Shown here: piece by piece, positions 34,261 to 42,076 of the stretch
How the letters are laid out: every line of letters begins with the position of its first letter
Numbering within the stretch: position 1 is the first letter of the stretch
NCBI RefSeq assembly: GCF_026000775.1
Contig: NZ_AP026830.1
Span: forward strand, 186,001-250,000
DNA from: Vulcanisaeta souniana JCM 11219
Lineage (GTDB): Archaea; Thermoproteota; Thermoprotei; Thermoproteales; Thermocladiaceae
Length of the DNA stretch: 64,000 nucleotides
Direction of reading: 5' to 3'
Made by a program: the position numbers and the translations under genes
The notes under the pieces: model-generated
Database searches by the model: none
What the model saw: only the letters and a program-made list of their open reading frames with translations
Told to the model about the DNA's origin: nothing

Positions 34261-34401
34261 ATGAACGTAGAGGAAGTTATTGAGTCTAGGGTCATAAATT
34301 CCCTTAAAATTAACCTAAAGTTAGGTGGTAATTACGAAGTTAAAATGCAGCGATTAAGGAGATTAATTAGACTCCGGAGACTAGTTAATCTTGGGCTTTA
34401 A
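34261..34401 (+). CDS. Small basic helical protein (46 aa)
   Basis: ATG at 34261 to TAA at 34401. The sequence opens MNVEEVIESRVINSLKINL and ends in a strongly basic helix (MQRLRRLIRLRRLVNLGL). GTTTTTAACTA near 34230 sits at TATA distance from the ATG, which supports expression. Composition suggests a nucleic-acid or membrane-surface binding helix. Family unknown. Confidence 0.45.
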   Translation: MNVEEVIESRVINSLKINLKLGGNYEVKMQRLRRLIRLRRLVNLGL

Positions 34402-34778
34402 ATTCAACCCCATATAGAAAAGTACTAAGTAAGACCGAGAAATTGACTTAATAAAGACCGGCTGAACCCACATCTCTTTACGTGTTTTCTACCTAATCCT
34501 CTCTATGGGCAACCGAACAGACCTCCCTAAAGCCTTGCTTATTTTCTCCCTACTTTTATCGTTTTCCTCAATTCTCATATGCACTTCGCAAAGCCTTGCC
34601 ATAACCCCCTTTCCTAGCAACTCTACGTCTCTTGACCTCCCTCCACGGCATCACAACCTTTATGCGACCTTTATAATTCCTCCCAGTTTCAGGTAAATAC
34701 ATATAATACTTTATCTATCCTTAATGATCTTAATGTCCATCTTCGAAACTTTTAATAACGTAAATACCCAGCGTAAGG
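34402..34778. other. Intergenic region upstream of the Tat-exported protein gene
   Basis: Holds overlapping weak frames on both strands: a minus frame at 34489-34602 listed separately, and a plus frame at 34505-34696 whose N-terminus resembles a signal peptide (ALLIFSLLLSFSSILICTS) but has no promoter. At its right end CTTTTAATAACG near 34750-34761 is the TATA box for the Tat protein. Confidence 0.4.
34489..34602 (-). CDS. Possible small protein (37 aa)
   Basis: ATG at 34602 after a G-rich stretch to TAG at 34489. The residues include RIEENDKSREKISKALGR followed by a basic tail RSVRLPIERIR, which looks protein-like. A plus frame overlaps it. There is no family match; it may be a remnant. Confidence 0.22.
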   Translation of the reverse strand: MARLCEVHMRIEENDKSREKISKALGRSVRLPIERIR

Positions 34779-34781
34779 GTG

Positions 34782-36464
34782 ATGCCCGATAGAAGGGACT
34801 TCCTCAAGCTCCTTGGGGCCCTCGGTCTCGGTGCATTGGGCAGCGCGGTGGTTGATATCCTAACCACCAAGCCCATAATCAAGCCCGCCGAAGCCCCACA
34901 ACAGGTTGTGCAGCCCTATTACTCGGTGATGGTTCAAACACCCCAGGGCCCCAATGGGCCTAGGCCCATGGTTGTCTCAGCCGATGGTGAAGTCATCGTT
35001 GATGAGAATGGCAGAATAGTAAGTGACCTGGGCGTGTACCCAACCGAGGGTGTTAATGAACTAGGCGGCTATACCCAAACCGCCGGGATACAGGAGGCCA
35101 TAGCATACCTCCTAAACACTGGAGGCGGCGTCGCCTTCATTAGGAGAGGCGATTACTACCCGTGCAAGGTAATACACGTCGGCGTTATTAAGAGGCAAGT
35201 CCAAGTTATAATACAGGGCGAGGGGTTAGCCACCAGGATACATCTATATAACAATACTGGGCGCGGCATGGCCTGGGCCTTCACGGTCGGCACGCCTGGT
35301 AATTCACCCACGGCCGACCAGGCGCCGCCGCCTATCTTCAGGGATTTAACCTTCGTGAATGATGTTAACGAGGGGCCTCCAGTGGGTCCAATGGTTACTG
35401 GAGGCTACTATACGGGAGGTGGGGCAGTTGGTAATGGGGTCATTCTAGAGGATATAACCGTAATAGACCCACCCAGTCTAGCCAATAAGCCTGGAACACC
35501 ACCCTCGGGCATAGGTTGGATCTGGTTCAACAATTCCTACGGGATTAGGGTGAGGGGATTCACGTACCTTGGAGCTAACCCGAACAGTAGCGGCTCCACT
35601 GTGATAGTCAGCGATGGCGTGACCTTCACGGAGATCGACGAGTCCTTCTTCATAAGCACAGCAAGGGGTGGCGTGGCTGTATCTTCAGGCACGGGCACTA
35701 TCCAAATAACCAATACCCAAATCCTCGGCTTTAACGTCGGCGTCAACTACGGTAATACCGATGGCAGGAGTAAGTTAATGACGACGAACGTCGTGATAGG
35801 CACCGATAGGGGTGGCGTGGAGGCCTACGGGGCCCAACTCTTTGTAAACACACCAATTTACGTCGACTACGGGTTCATAGACGCGTTAATATGCTGCAGC
35901 AGGCTTGGCGGCGTGATTAAGCTCCTGGATTCAGTAAGCAGGATCAACATTAGTGATTCGGAGGTGCATTCACTGACGATAGAGACCATTACTAAGAATA
36001 GCCCCCAAAGTGACCTACTCCTAACCATTGAGGGTAGTAGAATTACGGGCTCCGGGTCAGGCCCATTAATAAACATACCACAGGAATACGCTACCAATTC
36101 AACAATTAGGGTCAGGTTGATTAATAATGAGATTAGTAAACAAGCGTCAAGTGGAGAATGGCCGCTGGTTACGGTACCTAATAACGTGGTCTTCGAGATG
36201 AGGGGTAACTACGTTAGGATGCTCAACGGGTTTGATGTAATCATTGGGCTTAGCCAGGATTTAACAAGTGGCTTCTACGAATTCTCGGATAATATCATTG
36301 AGGCTGAGGCTCAGCCGATATACCTACTCAACGGTGGTGTGGCGATCAATGCGCCATTCATAGTAAGCGGTAATAAGTTCCTGACGCAGACACAGTTGTA
36401 CAAGACGCCCCCCACGGCACAGGGTGGGTTAATGGTCTCGAATAACCTAAACCTGGTGACCTAA
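34782..36464 (+). CDS. Tat-exported right-handed beta-helix (pectin-lyase-like) protein
   Basis: A twin-arginine signal opens the protein (PDRRDFLKLLGALGLGALGSAV), so it is exported folded, perhaps staying anchored by the hydrophobic helix. The remaining 520 residues are Gly/Asn-rich strands with repeats of the type GTIQITNTQILGFNVGVNYG and SRINISDSEVHSLTIE, typical of parallel beta-helix proteins such as pectate-lyase-like folds; no catalytic Asp/Arg set is apparent. ATG at 34782 is 27 bases after a TATA box and preferred to the GTG just before. The next gene, a surface phosphoesterase, follows after one base, so the two form one exported unit. Confidence 0.75.
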   Translation: MPDRRDFLKLLGALGLGALGSAVVDILTTKPIIKPAEAPQQVVQPYYSVMVQTPQGPNGPRPMVVSADGEVIVDENGRIVSDLGVYPTEGVNELGGYTQTAGIQEAIAYLLNTGGGVAFIRRGDYYPCKVIHVGVIKRQVQVIIQGEGLATRIHLYNNTGRGMAWAFTVGTPGNSPTADQAPPPIFRDLTFVNDVNEGPPVGPMVTGGYYTGGGAVGNGVILEDITVIDPPSLANKPGTPPSGIGWIWFNNSYGIRVRGFTYLGANPNSSGSTVIVSDGVTFTEIDESFFISTARGGVAVSSGTGTIQITNTQILGFNVGVNYGNTDGRSKLMTTNVVIGTDRGGVEAYGAQLFVNTPIYVDYGFIDALICCSRLGGVIKLLDSVSRINISDSEVHSLTIETITKNSPQSDLLLTIEGSRITGSGSGPLINIPQEYATNSTIRVRLINNEISKQASSGEWPLVTVPNNVVFEMRGNYVRMLNGFDVIIGLSQDLTSGFYEFSDNIIEAEAQPIYLLNGGVAINAPFIVSGNKFLTQTQLYKTPPTAQGGLMVSNNLNLVT

Positions 36465-36465
36465 G

Positions 36466-37890
36466 GTGAATAGGGCAATCTTAATAGCCATAATTGTATT
36501 GGTCTCATTAGCCATAGCCTTATTAGCCCTAATACCCCATATCCACCACCCTGCTAGACCAGGAACCTCCACGGCGTTCACGGTAGGTTACACGTCCGCA
36601 ACCGCGACGCCGATTAAGCATGTTGTGATTATAATCCTTGAAAACCACGCCTTCGACAACATATACGGCCTCTACCCCTTCGGAACACCACCGATATTGA
36701 ACAACATAACCCTATCCGTAATGAGGCCCCTCGGAATAAACGCCACCGGGGTTAAGCTACGCTACGCCGATTCGGTAATACTGGAGGATCCCTGGGAGGG
36801 TTACCTGAATTACCACGTTGACTGGGATTTCGGCGCAATGGACGGCTTCGTCAGGGGCTCTGGGCCCCAGTCAATGGTTTACCTATCCTACGAGCAGGTC
36901 CCGCTCCTGTGGGATTACGCTGAAGAGTACGTGTTGACTGATAACTTCTTCTCACCGGACCTAGCCACCACAACGCCTAATAGAATATCCTACCTGGTGG
37001 GTTACCCAGTGCCCATGTTTGGTTCAAGTAAGTGCGTGGTTACATTCAATCAAACCATACTATACCAATTAACCGAGTACAACATTTCATGGGCCTACTT
37101 CGACTACGGCTATAGGCAAAATCAGCCACTGCCACCATACCCACTATCGCTGATAAAGGGCTCGTCAGCCTACAGGAGCCATTATTTCAACACGTCCCAG
37201 TTCCTAATCGATCTAAGGACTGGCAACCTACCCAGCGTCTCATTCCTAATGTTCACCGGCGGTAATGGCTATGACGAACACTCGGCCCTAGACCTACACC
37301 CACCATATAACATAACCCAGGGCCTGGTGAACCTAGCCTACTTCATAGACGCCATTGAGGACAGCCCATATTGGAATAGTACGGTGATCTTCATAACCTT
37401 CGACGAGGGGGGTCTATGACCAGGTACCGCCACCAATAATTTACAACTATGGGTTAAATCCTGGGTGTGAGGATGGTTACCTAAGTAGGCTGGGTCTAGT
37501 GAACTACAATACCCTCGGCGAGAGGGTCCACTGCTGATTATTTCGCCATACGCTAAGGAGGGGTGGATTGATAATTACAGCCTATCAGGCTATACACTGC
37601 TTGCGTTCATCGACTATAACTGGCACCTACCATACCTAACACCCATAGTTGCCAACTCCGACCTCAATGGGCTACTCGCCGCCTTCAACTTCAGCCAAAG
37701 GCCGAGGCCACCAATAATACTAACCCCACTTAACTGGACATACCCAATACCACTCCAGTACCCAGTGCATTATGGTTACGTGGCATTGGTCAAGGGTAAC
37801 TACACCGGCTACACACTACTTTACAGGCTAGGCATAATCAACGCCACGGTGTACCACTACGTGATGCAGTTCAACGACACAAACACCTAA
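36466..37890 (+). pseudogene. Membrane-anchored phospholipase C/acid phosphatase-like phosphoesterase, with two frameshifts
   Basis: A member of the phosphoesterase family PF04185 (phospholipase C, AcpA). The GTG-started N-terminus is a membrane anchor (AILIAIIVLVSLAIALLALI); KHVVIIILENHAFDNIYG is the family's first metal-binding block. The frame ends at TGA 37417-37419 after FITFDEGGL. A second frame continues the family's DEGGG-x-YDxVPPP block as VYDQVPPPIIYNYG until TGA after ERVHC near 37531; the original frame resumes at 37531 with LLIISPYAKEGW and runs to TAA 37888. The breaks sit at a run of six G (37407-37412) and at GTCCACTG near 37526-37533. Together they restore frame, so the ancestral gene was about 475 codons. 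Confidence 0.8.
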
Positions 37891-37986
37891 ACCCTATTAA
37901 TGCGTAATTCACCATTACCCCATCCCAAGGCTAAGATAGTACATACCTTCACCATAGCCCCAAGACACATGAGACGTGCATCTAAA

Positions 37987-38009
37987 CCCACCCTGAAGGG
38001 CAAGGCCCC
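37987..38009 (-). repeat. Degenerate IS605-like hairpin, possible copy 3
   Basis: CCCACCCTGAAGGGCAAGG resembles CCCCGCCCTGAAGGGCGAGG of copy 2 with about three changes, in the same orientation. It follows the broken phosphoesterase gene. The similarity is limited to the hairpin, so this copy is tentative. Confidence 0.3.
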
Positions 38010-38142
38010 TCTCCAGCCCAAGCTCTACAATAACCGAGCATTAATAACGTTAATGAGGTTAGGACAGGGAGGGGTTCTGGCAACTAACTGTGCCCAATTA
38101 ATCCGTTAAGAAGCCAGAAAATGGAACTACTTAGGGGAGGAA

Positions 38143-39093
38143 TCAAAGGCCTAGGCTGGTCCTCTCCCTCATACTCTCGATAAGCCAGATACCCCTCCTC
38201 TCAGCCTCCTCGACCGCTCCCGGCATTGCCCTTATGCAGTAAATGACCTTGATTACCCTGCCAGGGAATTTATCCGGGAACAGTCTCAAAGCCTCACTAA
38301 CCCTCTCATCAATCCTCGCAATCAACCTAGGACCAACTCTCGTCTTAGCCTCGCCGACTATCGTCAATTGCCCATTGGTACCATAAACATCAAACTCAAA
38401 CCTAGAGTCAAGGACAATCCTATCAGTCCTAATATCAACACCCCTCCCCCTAAGCAAGTGGGTAATGACATCATTGGCCTCCTCCTCGATAGAGGCCGTT
38501 AGGTTATCCAAAGTCCTCCTAATGGCACCAACATCCCTCCTAAGCAACCTAACCTCCCTCCAAAGCTTATTATTCTCCTGCCATAGTTTCTCGATATTCT
38601 CATTAATCCTCCTATTCTCCTCCCATAACTTATTCACATCGATCCTAAGGGCTTCCTGGTTTTCCCTTAGTTTTTCCTGTCCTTCCCTAAGCGACCTCAC
38701 CTCTTCCCATAACTTCTCCTGCCCCTCACGTAGGGCCTTAACCTCCTGCCATAGTCTGTTGTTTTCTTGCCATAGTTTTTCTATGTTTTCATTGATTTTC
38801 TTGTTCTCCTCCCATAGTTTGTTTACGTCGGCTCTGAGGGCGTTTTGACCCTCCTGCAATGCCTTAATGGCCTCCCACATTTTCCTATTCTCCTCCCATA
38901 GTTTATTTTGACCATCCCAAAGCCTCTCCTGACCCTCCACAAGCCTCTGAACAGTCCTAGTCAAATCATTAACGGCACTCACCAACTGCCTTAGTGATGA
39001 TTGAATGTCAACAATACCAAGTAGACCCATCACGGCCAGCCTAAACTCCTCATCCTCCCTCAACAAACGCAAAAACTCATCACGAAAAGACAT
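38143..39093 (-). CDS. Repetitive coiled-coil protein with C-terminal nuclease-like domain (DUF3782-like)
   Basis: Residues 40-205 are a long coiled coil built from near-identical units: KLWEENKKINENIEKLWQEN recurs as KLWEENRRINENIEKLWQEN, with ALREGQEKLWEEV and SLREGQEKLRENQ between. The C-terminal 100 residues look like a PD-(D/E)xK nuclease fold: FEFDVYGTNGQLTIVGEAKTRVGP carries D...GEAK, then KVIYCIRAMPGAVEEAERRGIWLI. Such coiled-coil proteins with this C-terminus are expanded in Thermoproteales. The DNA repeats suggest the length changes by slippage or recombination. Target unknown. Confidence 0.75.
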   Translation of the reverse strand: MSFRDEFLRLLREDEEFRLAVMGLLGIVDIQSSLRQLVSAVNDLTRTVQRLVEGQERLWDGQNKLWEENRKMWEAIKALQEGQNALRADVNKLWEENKKINENIEKLWQENNRLWQEVKALREGQEKLWEEVRSLREGQEKLRENQEALRIDVNKLWEENRRINENIEKLWQENNKLWREVRLLRRDVGAIRRTLDNLTASIEEEANDVITHLLRGRGVDIRTDRIVLDSRFEFDVYGTNGQLTIVGEAKTRVGPRLIARIDERVSEALRLFPDKFPGRVIKVIYCIRAMPGAVEEAERRGIWLIESMRERTSLGL

Positions 39094-39583
39094 CCATTAA
39101 TAACTTCACAACCAAAAATAAAAACTCATCGCTTTGCGTTAACGTCAATAAACAACAGACACCTTGCTCTATAATCACCATGGTTTCTAAAGCCATAATT
39201 TTACCATTTAGTGAGAAAAAGGTGATCATAGGCATCAAACAGTATTGGATTTGTTGCTAAGTTCTTATTGAACCTGCTTTTGATTGTTGGTGTTGTGATC
39301 ATGACACTAAATTTGGTGTATTGGACACATAGTTAATGATCAATGCATTGGTATGAGCAACGAAAGCGAGCATCCTCGGTGCTAGGTGCTCCCTGGCCTT
39401 TCAATGTATGTTGTTGCCGTGATTATTAGATTGATCAATAGCAATACGAGAATATGAGAGCCCTAATTTATAATGACCAAAACATGGGAATGGTTATAGG
39501 CATTGTCTAATTAATTCTCGAGAAATGCCAAGTTAGATTGGTTAATTGCCAAAAATACCGAGAATATGTCACATAGGTAGAGG
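39094..39583. other. Intergenic region with possible gene remnant
   Basis: No intact gene. On the plus strand near 39225-39332 one frame encodes a hydrophobic segment (SIGFVAKFLLNLLLIVGVVI then MTLNLVYWTHS and a stop) without a usable start, as if it were the end of a lost membrane protein. An ATG at 39180 leads to a short different frame (MVSKAIILPFSEKKVIIGIK). The rest has no signal I can read. Confidence 0.35.
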
Positions 39584-40354
39584 CTATCTAACTGGTGGTA
39601 GGTGTTTAATTAAAATTAGTAAGTTGTCCAGGAAGGTCGGCAACTCATCTTCATTAATCCACAGTAGCACTGGTAGGTTGAGTCCCTCATTGTACTTGTG
39701 CCTGATACCAATGGGGTATTCAACCATTTTCATTGCTGGTATATCATTCTCTGAATCACCCATGTATATTATTGGTCCCGTTATTTCCATGAGTTCCCTA
39801 AGCTTCGCCACTGCGTAGCCCTTATCAATGGGAATACCCGGATATATGTCCATGAATGGGTGCCCCCTGTACCTAATAACCCTGAATCCCCATTTACTCG
39901 CCATATTAATGACGCTATTTAGTACATCGGAGTTTACCGAACCTTTGTTTCTCCAATCGATTCCTAATCCGCCAATAAAACCACTAACGCGTTTTATCTC
40001 TAGATACGCCTCCCTAAGTTCGCTGTTTTTTATGAGATCCATTAACAACCTGAATTTATCCTGCCATTCAGGTAACTCCTCGTGAATATAATGCGTATTG
40101 CCAGTCCTTATCTCAAGGCCATTTGTGCACGACCAGGCACTGGCGAAGTCAGTCCTTGGAATCAAGAAGTCACAGTCCTTGGTACTTATTACGGCTACTG
40201 GAATGCGCCTACTTATTTCCTTTAATTTCCCATAAATTGACTCGGGGGGTTTGCTCAAGTGCCTCGCCACGTCTATTGGCGCTATTGTACCATCATAGTC
40301 AGTGAATAATGCTGAGACGTCCTTAAATAAATCGATTTTACCATTATTGAACAT
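39584..40354 (-). CDS. HAD phosphatase, trehalose/mannosylglycerate-phosphatase-like
   Basis: A 256-residue HAD hydrolase with motif I LFTDYDGTIAPIDVA, motif II AVISTKDCDF, a C2-type cap with ISRRIPV ahead of it, and motif IV MGDSENDIPAMKM. The cap placement and GDSENDIPAM fit sugar-phosphate phosphatases (trehalose-6-P or mannosyl-3-phosphoglycerate phosphatase type). ATG at 40354 is chosen because the longer frame (to 40555) would overlap the divergent AcnX gene, and because ATTAATTTATG lies about 26 bases upstream. Physiological substrate unknown. Confidence 0.78.
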   Translation of the reverse strand: MFNNGKIDLFKDVSALFTDYDGTIAPIDVARHLSKPPESIYGKLKEISRRIPVAVISTKDCDFLIPRTDFASAWSCTNGLEIRTGNTHYIHEELPEWQDKFRLLMDLIKNSELREAYLEIKRVSGFIGGLGIDWRNKGSVNSDVLNSVINMASKWGFRVIRYRGHPFMDIYPGIPIDKGYAVAKLRELMEITGPIIYMGDSENDIPAMKMVEYPIGIRHKYNEGLNLPVLLWINEDELPTFLDNLLILIKHLPPVR

Positions 40355-40420
40355 TTCGGATTCGCATAAATTAATAACCTTAATAAGATTTATTTTTCCT
40401 ACTCGATTTAAGTTCGCTGA

Positions 40421-41617
40421 ATGTACCTTAGCAAGCATGAAGAGGCTGTACTTAGCGGCGATTATGGAGACGCCGCTGCAAGGGCAATGCAGGTCATTGT
40501 TAGGGTTGGCGACGTACTGAGGGCTGATAGGCTCCTCGAGATAGAGACAGCGCATGTGGCCGGCGTGTCCTATTTAACAATAGGTGATCCGGGACTTGAG
40601 TACCTAGAGGATTTGGCGGAATCTGGGGCTAGGTTTCGTACATTCACGACGGTGAATCCCGTGGGCATGGATATACTCAATAATTGGGGAATTGATAAGG
40701 AGTTCATAGATAGGCAATGGAGGATAATTAATGCACTAAGGAAATTGGGCGCCAGCCTATGGCTCACGTGCACCCCATACGAGAATCTACGCATTAGGCC
40801 GAGGACGTACCATGCATGGGCCGAGTCCAATGCAGTGGCCTACATAAATGCTGTACATGATGCCTGGACAGAGAAGTTGCCGGGCCCCTTCGTAGTCTTA
40901 TCCGCATTGGTTAATAGAGTACCTAGGTACGGACTTTACACCCTAAGTGGTAGAACGCCGACACATATGGTTAGGCTGGAAGGTGACCCATTGATCAGTG
41001 ACCCATTGATCGCGGGGTTACTTGGCAGGAAAGTCGCTGAATTAGTTGGGGATGGGAAACCATACCTAATAGCCAGGTTTAGTGGTAATGCCGTGATCAA
41101 GCAATTACTCGCCAGTTACGCTACATACTCACCCCATGCCTTTATGGTACTTCATGGAATAACACCGAATAGTGATAAGTACATGTCTATGATGGACAAG
41201 CCTGAGACAATAGATGTAAGTATTAAGGAGATGAGGAGGGACAACGTAGAGGGGGGTAATTATGATGTTGATGCTGTGTTTCTCGGTTGCCCTCATTACG
41301 GTATTGAGGAAGTAAACGCAGTTATAAATTACGTAAGAAGCAAGGGAGGCAGGAGGGCAAGTAAGCCGGTGTATATAGCCACGACGCCTTTCGTACTTAG
41401 CCAATTAAGTAGTGAAACGATAAATATGCTTAAGGAGCATAATGTATACTTGGTGTTAAGTACGTGCCCTGTCGTATCACCATTCCTTAGAAGTGTTGGT
41501 GTTAGTACCGTGGCCACGGAGTCCGTGAAGCAAATGTACTACTTACCTAAGATGGTTGGCATTAAGTACGTGAGTTGCAATGGCGTTGAGTGCCTAGATA
41601 TTGCATTTAATGATTAG
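40421..41617 (+). CDS. Aconitase X large subunit, likely phosphomevalonate dehydratase
   Basis: AcnX large subunits dehydrate mevalonate-5-phosphate in the archaeal mevalonate pathway, or hydroxyproline in some bacteria. MYLSKHEEAVLSGDYGDAAARAMQVIVRVGDV and the HVAGVSYLTIGDPGLEYLEDLAE block are hallmarks; later Cys-bearing blocks (FLGCPHYGIEEV, LSTCPVVSPFLR, YVSCNGVECLD) supply Fe-S and active-site residues. Length 398 matches. The small swivel subunit that normally pairs with it is not in the window, so a two-subunit enzyme would need a distant gene. Mevalonate-pathway use is inferred from the archaeal context. Confidence 0.85.
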   Translation: MYLSKHEEAVLSGDYGDAAARAMQVIVRVGDVLRADRLLEIETAHVAGVSYLTIGDPGLEYLEDLAESGARFRTFTTVNPVGMDILNNWGIDKEFIDRQWRIINALRKLGASLWLTCTPYENLRIRPRTYHAWAESNAVAYINAVHDAWTEKLPGPFVVLSALVNRVPRYGLYTLSGRTPTHMVRLEGDPLISDPLIAGLLGRKVAELVGDGKPYLIARFSGNAVIKQLLASYATYSPHAFMVLHGITPNSDKYMSMMDKPETIDVSIKEMRRDNVEGGNYDVDAVFLGCPHYGIEEVNAVINYVRSKGGRRASKPVYIATTPFVLSQLSSETINMLKEHNVYLVLSTCPVVSPFLRSVGVSTVATESVKQMYYLPKMVGIKYVSCNGVECLDIAFND

Positions 41618-41628
41618 GGTGAATTCCC

Positions 41629-42066
41629 ATGAAGTACGTATCTTTTGATATAGATGGCGTGCTTGTAAATTCTGAGGATAGACTAAGTATGTGCATTAAA
41701 CCTAGTAATGAGGTTGATTGGGATTGCTTCCTGGACTGTAGAAAGTTATTCATGGATAAACCAAAGCAAAGAATAATAGAGTTCCTTAGGTTATTAAGGA
41801 ACAGGGGCTTCGGCATAGTAATTGTCACAGGAAGGAGGGAATACATGAGAGAATGCACCATGAATCAACTGAGGGGTTTTGGCGTAATTGGATTTGATGG
41901 ATTATTCATGAGACCTGATGACAATATAGAGCCGGATTCCATGTATAAGTCATGGATGATCCGAAATCTATTGAGGAGGTATGACATACTCGTGCACTTT
42001 GATGATAATGCAAGCACTGTAGCGACCCTGGTAAGTAATGGCATTGATGCCGTGGTGCTCTCATGA
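41629..42066 (+). CDS. HAD hydrolase, polynucleotide-kinase-phosphatase-like
   Basis: A compact 145-residue HAD protein without a large cap: motif I VSFDIDGVLVNSEDRL, motif II IVIVTGRREYMRECTMNQL, then FMRPDDNIEPDSMYKSWMIRNLL and motif IV LVHFDDNAS. The RPDDN-to-YKSWMI segment and HFDDN ending resemble the phosphatase domain of T4 polynucleotide kinase and related enzymes. Substrate is not established; alternatively a nucleotide phosphatase. Starts 11 bases after AcnX and ends 10 bases before the CbiA/CobQ-like gene, so the three are an operon. Confidence 0.75.
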   Translation: MKYVSFDIDGVLVNSEDRLSMCIKPSNEVDWDCFLDCRKLFMDKPKQRIIEFLRLLRNRGFGIVIVTGRREYMRECTMNQLRGFGVIGFDGLFMRPDDNIEPDSMYKSWMIRNLLRRYDILVHFDDNASTVATLVSNGIDAVVLS

Positions 42067-42076
42067 GGGATCAATA

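Noticed and set aside
37900-38109. A 69-codon plus frame after the phosphoesterase
   Set aside because: It has no family match or ribosome-binding site and covers the degenerate hairpin; it resembles non-coding sequence read through.
39584-40555. Long form of the HAD phosphatase to 40555
   Set aside because: The extra 67 residues overlap the divergent AcnX gene and its promoter; ATG at 40354 has its own TATA-like box.
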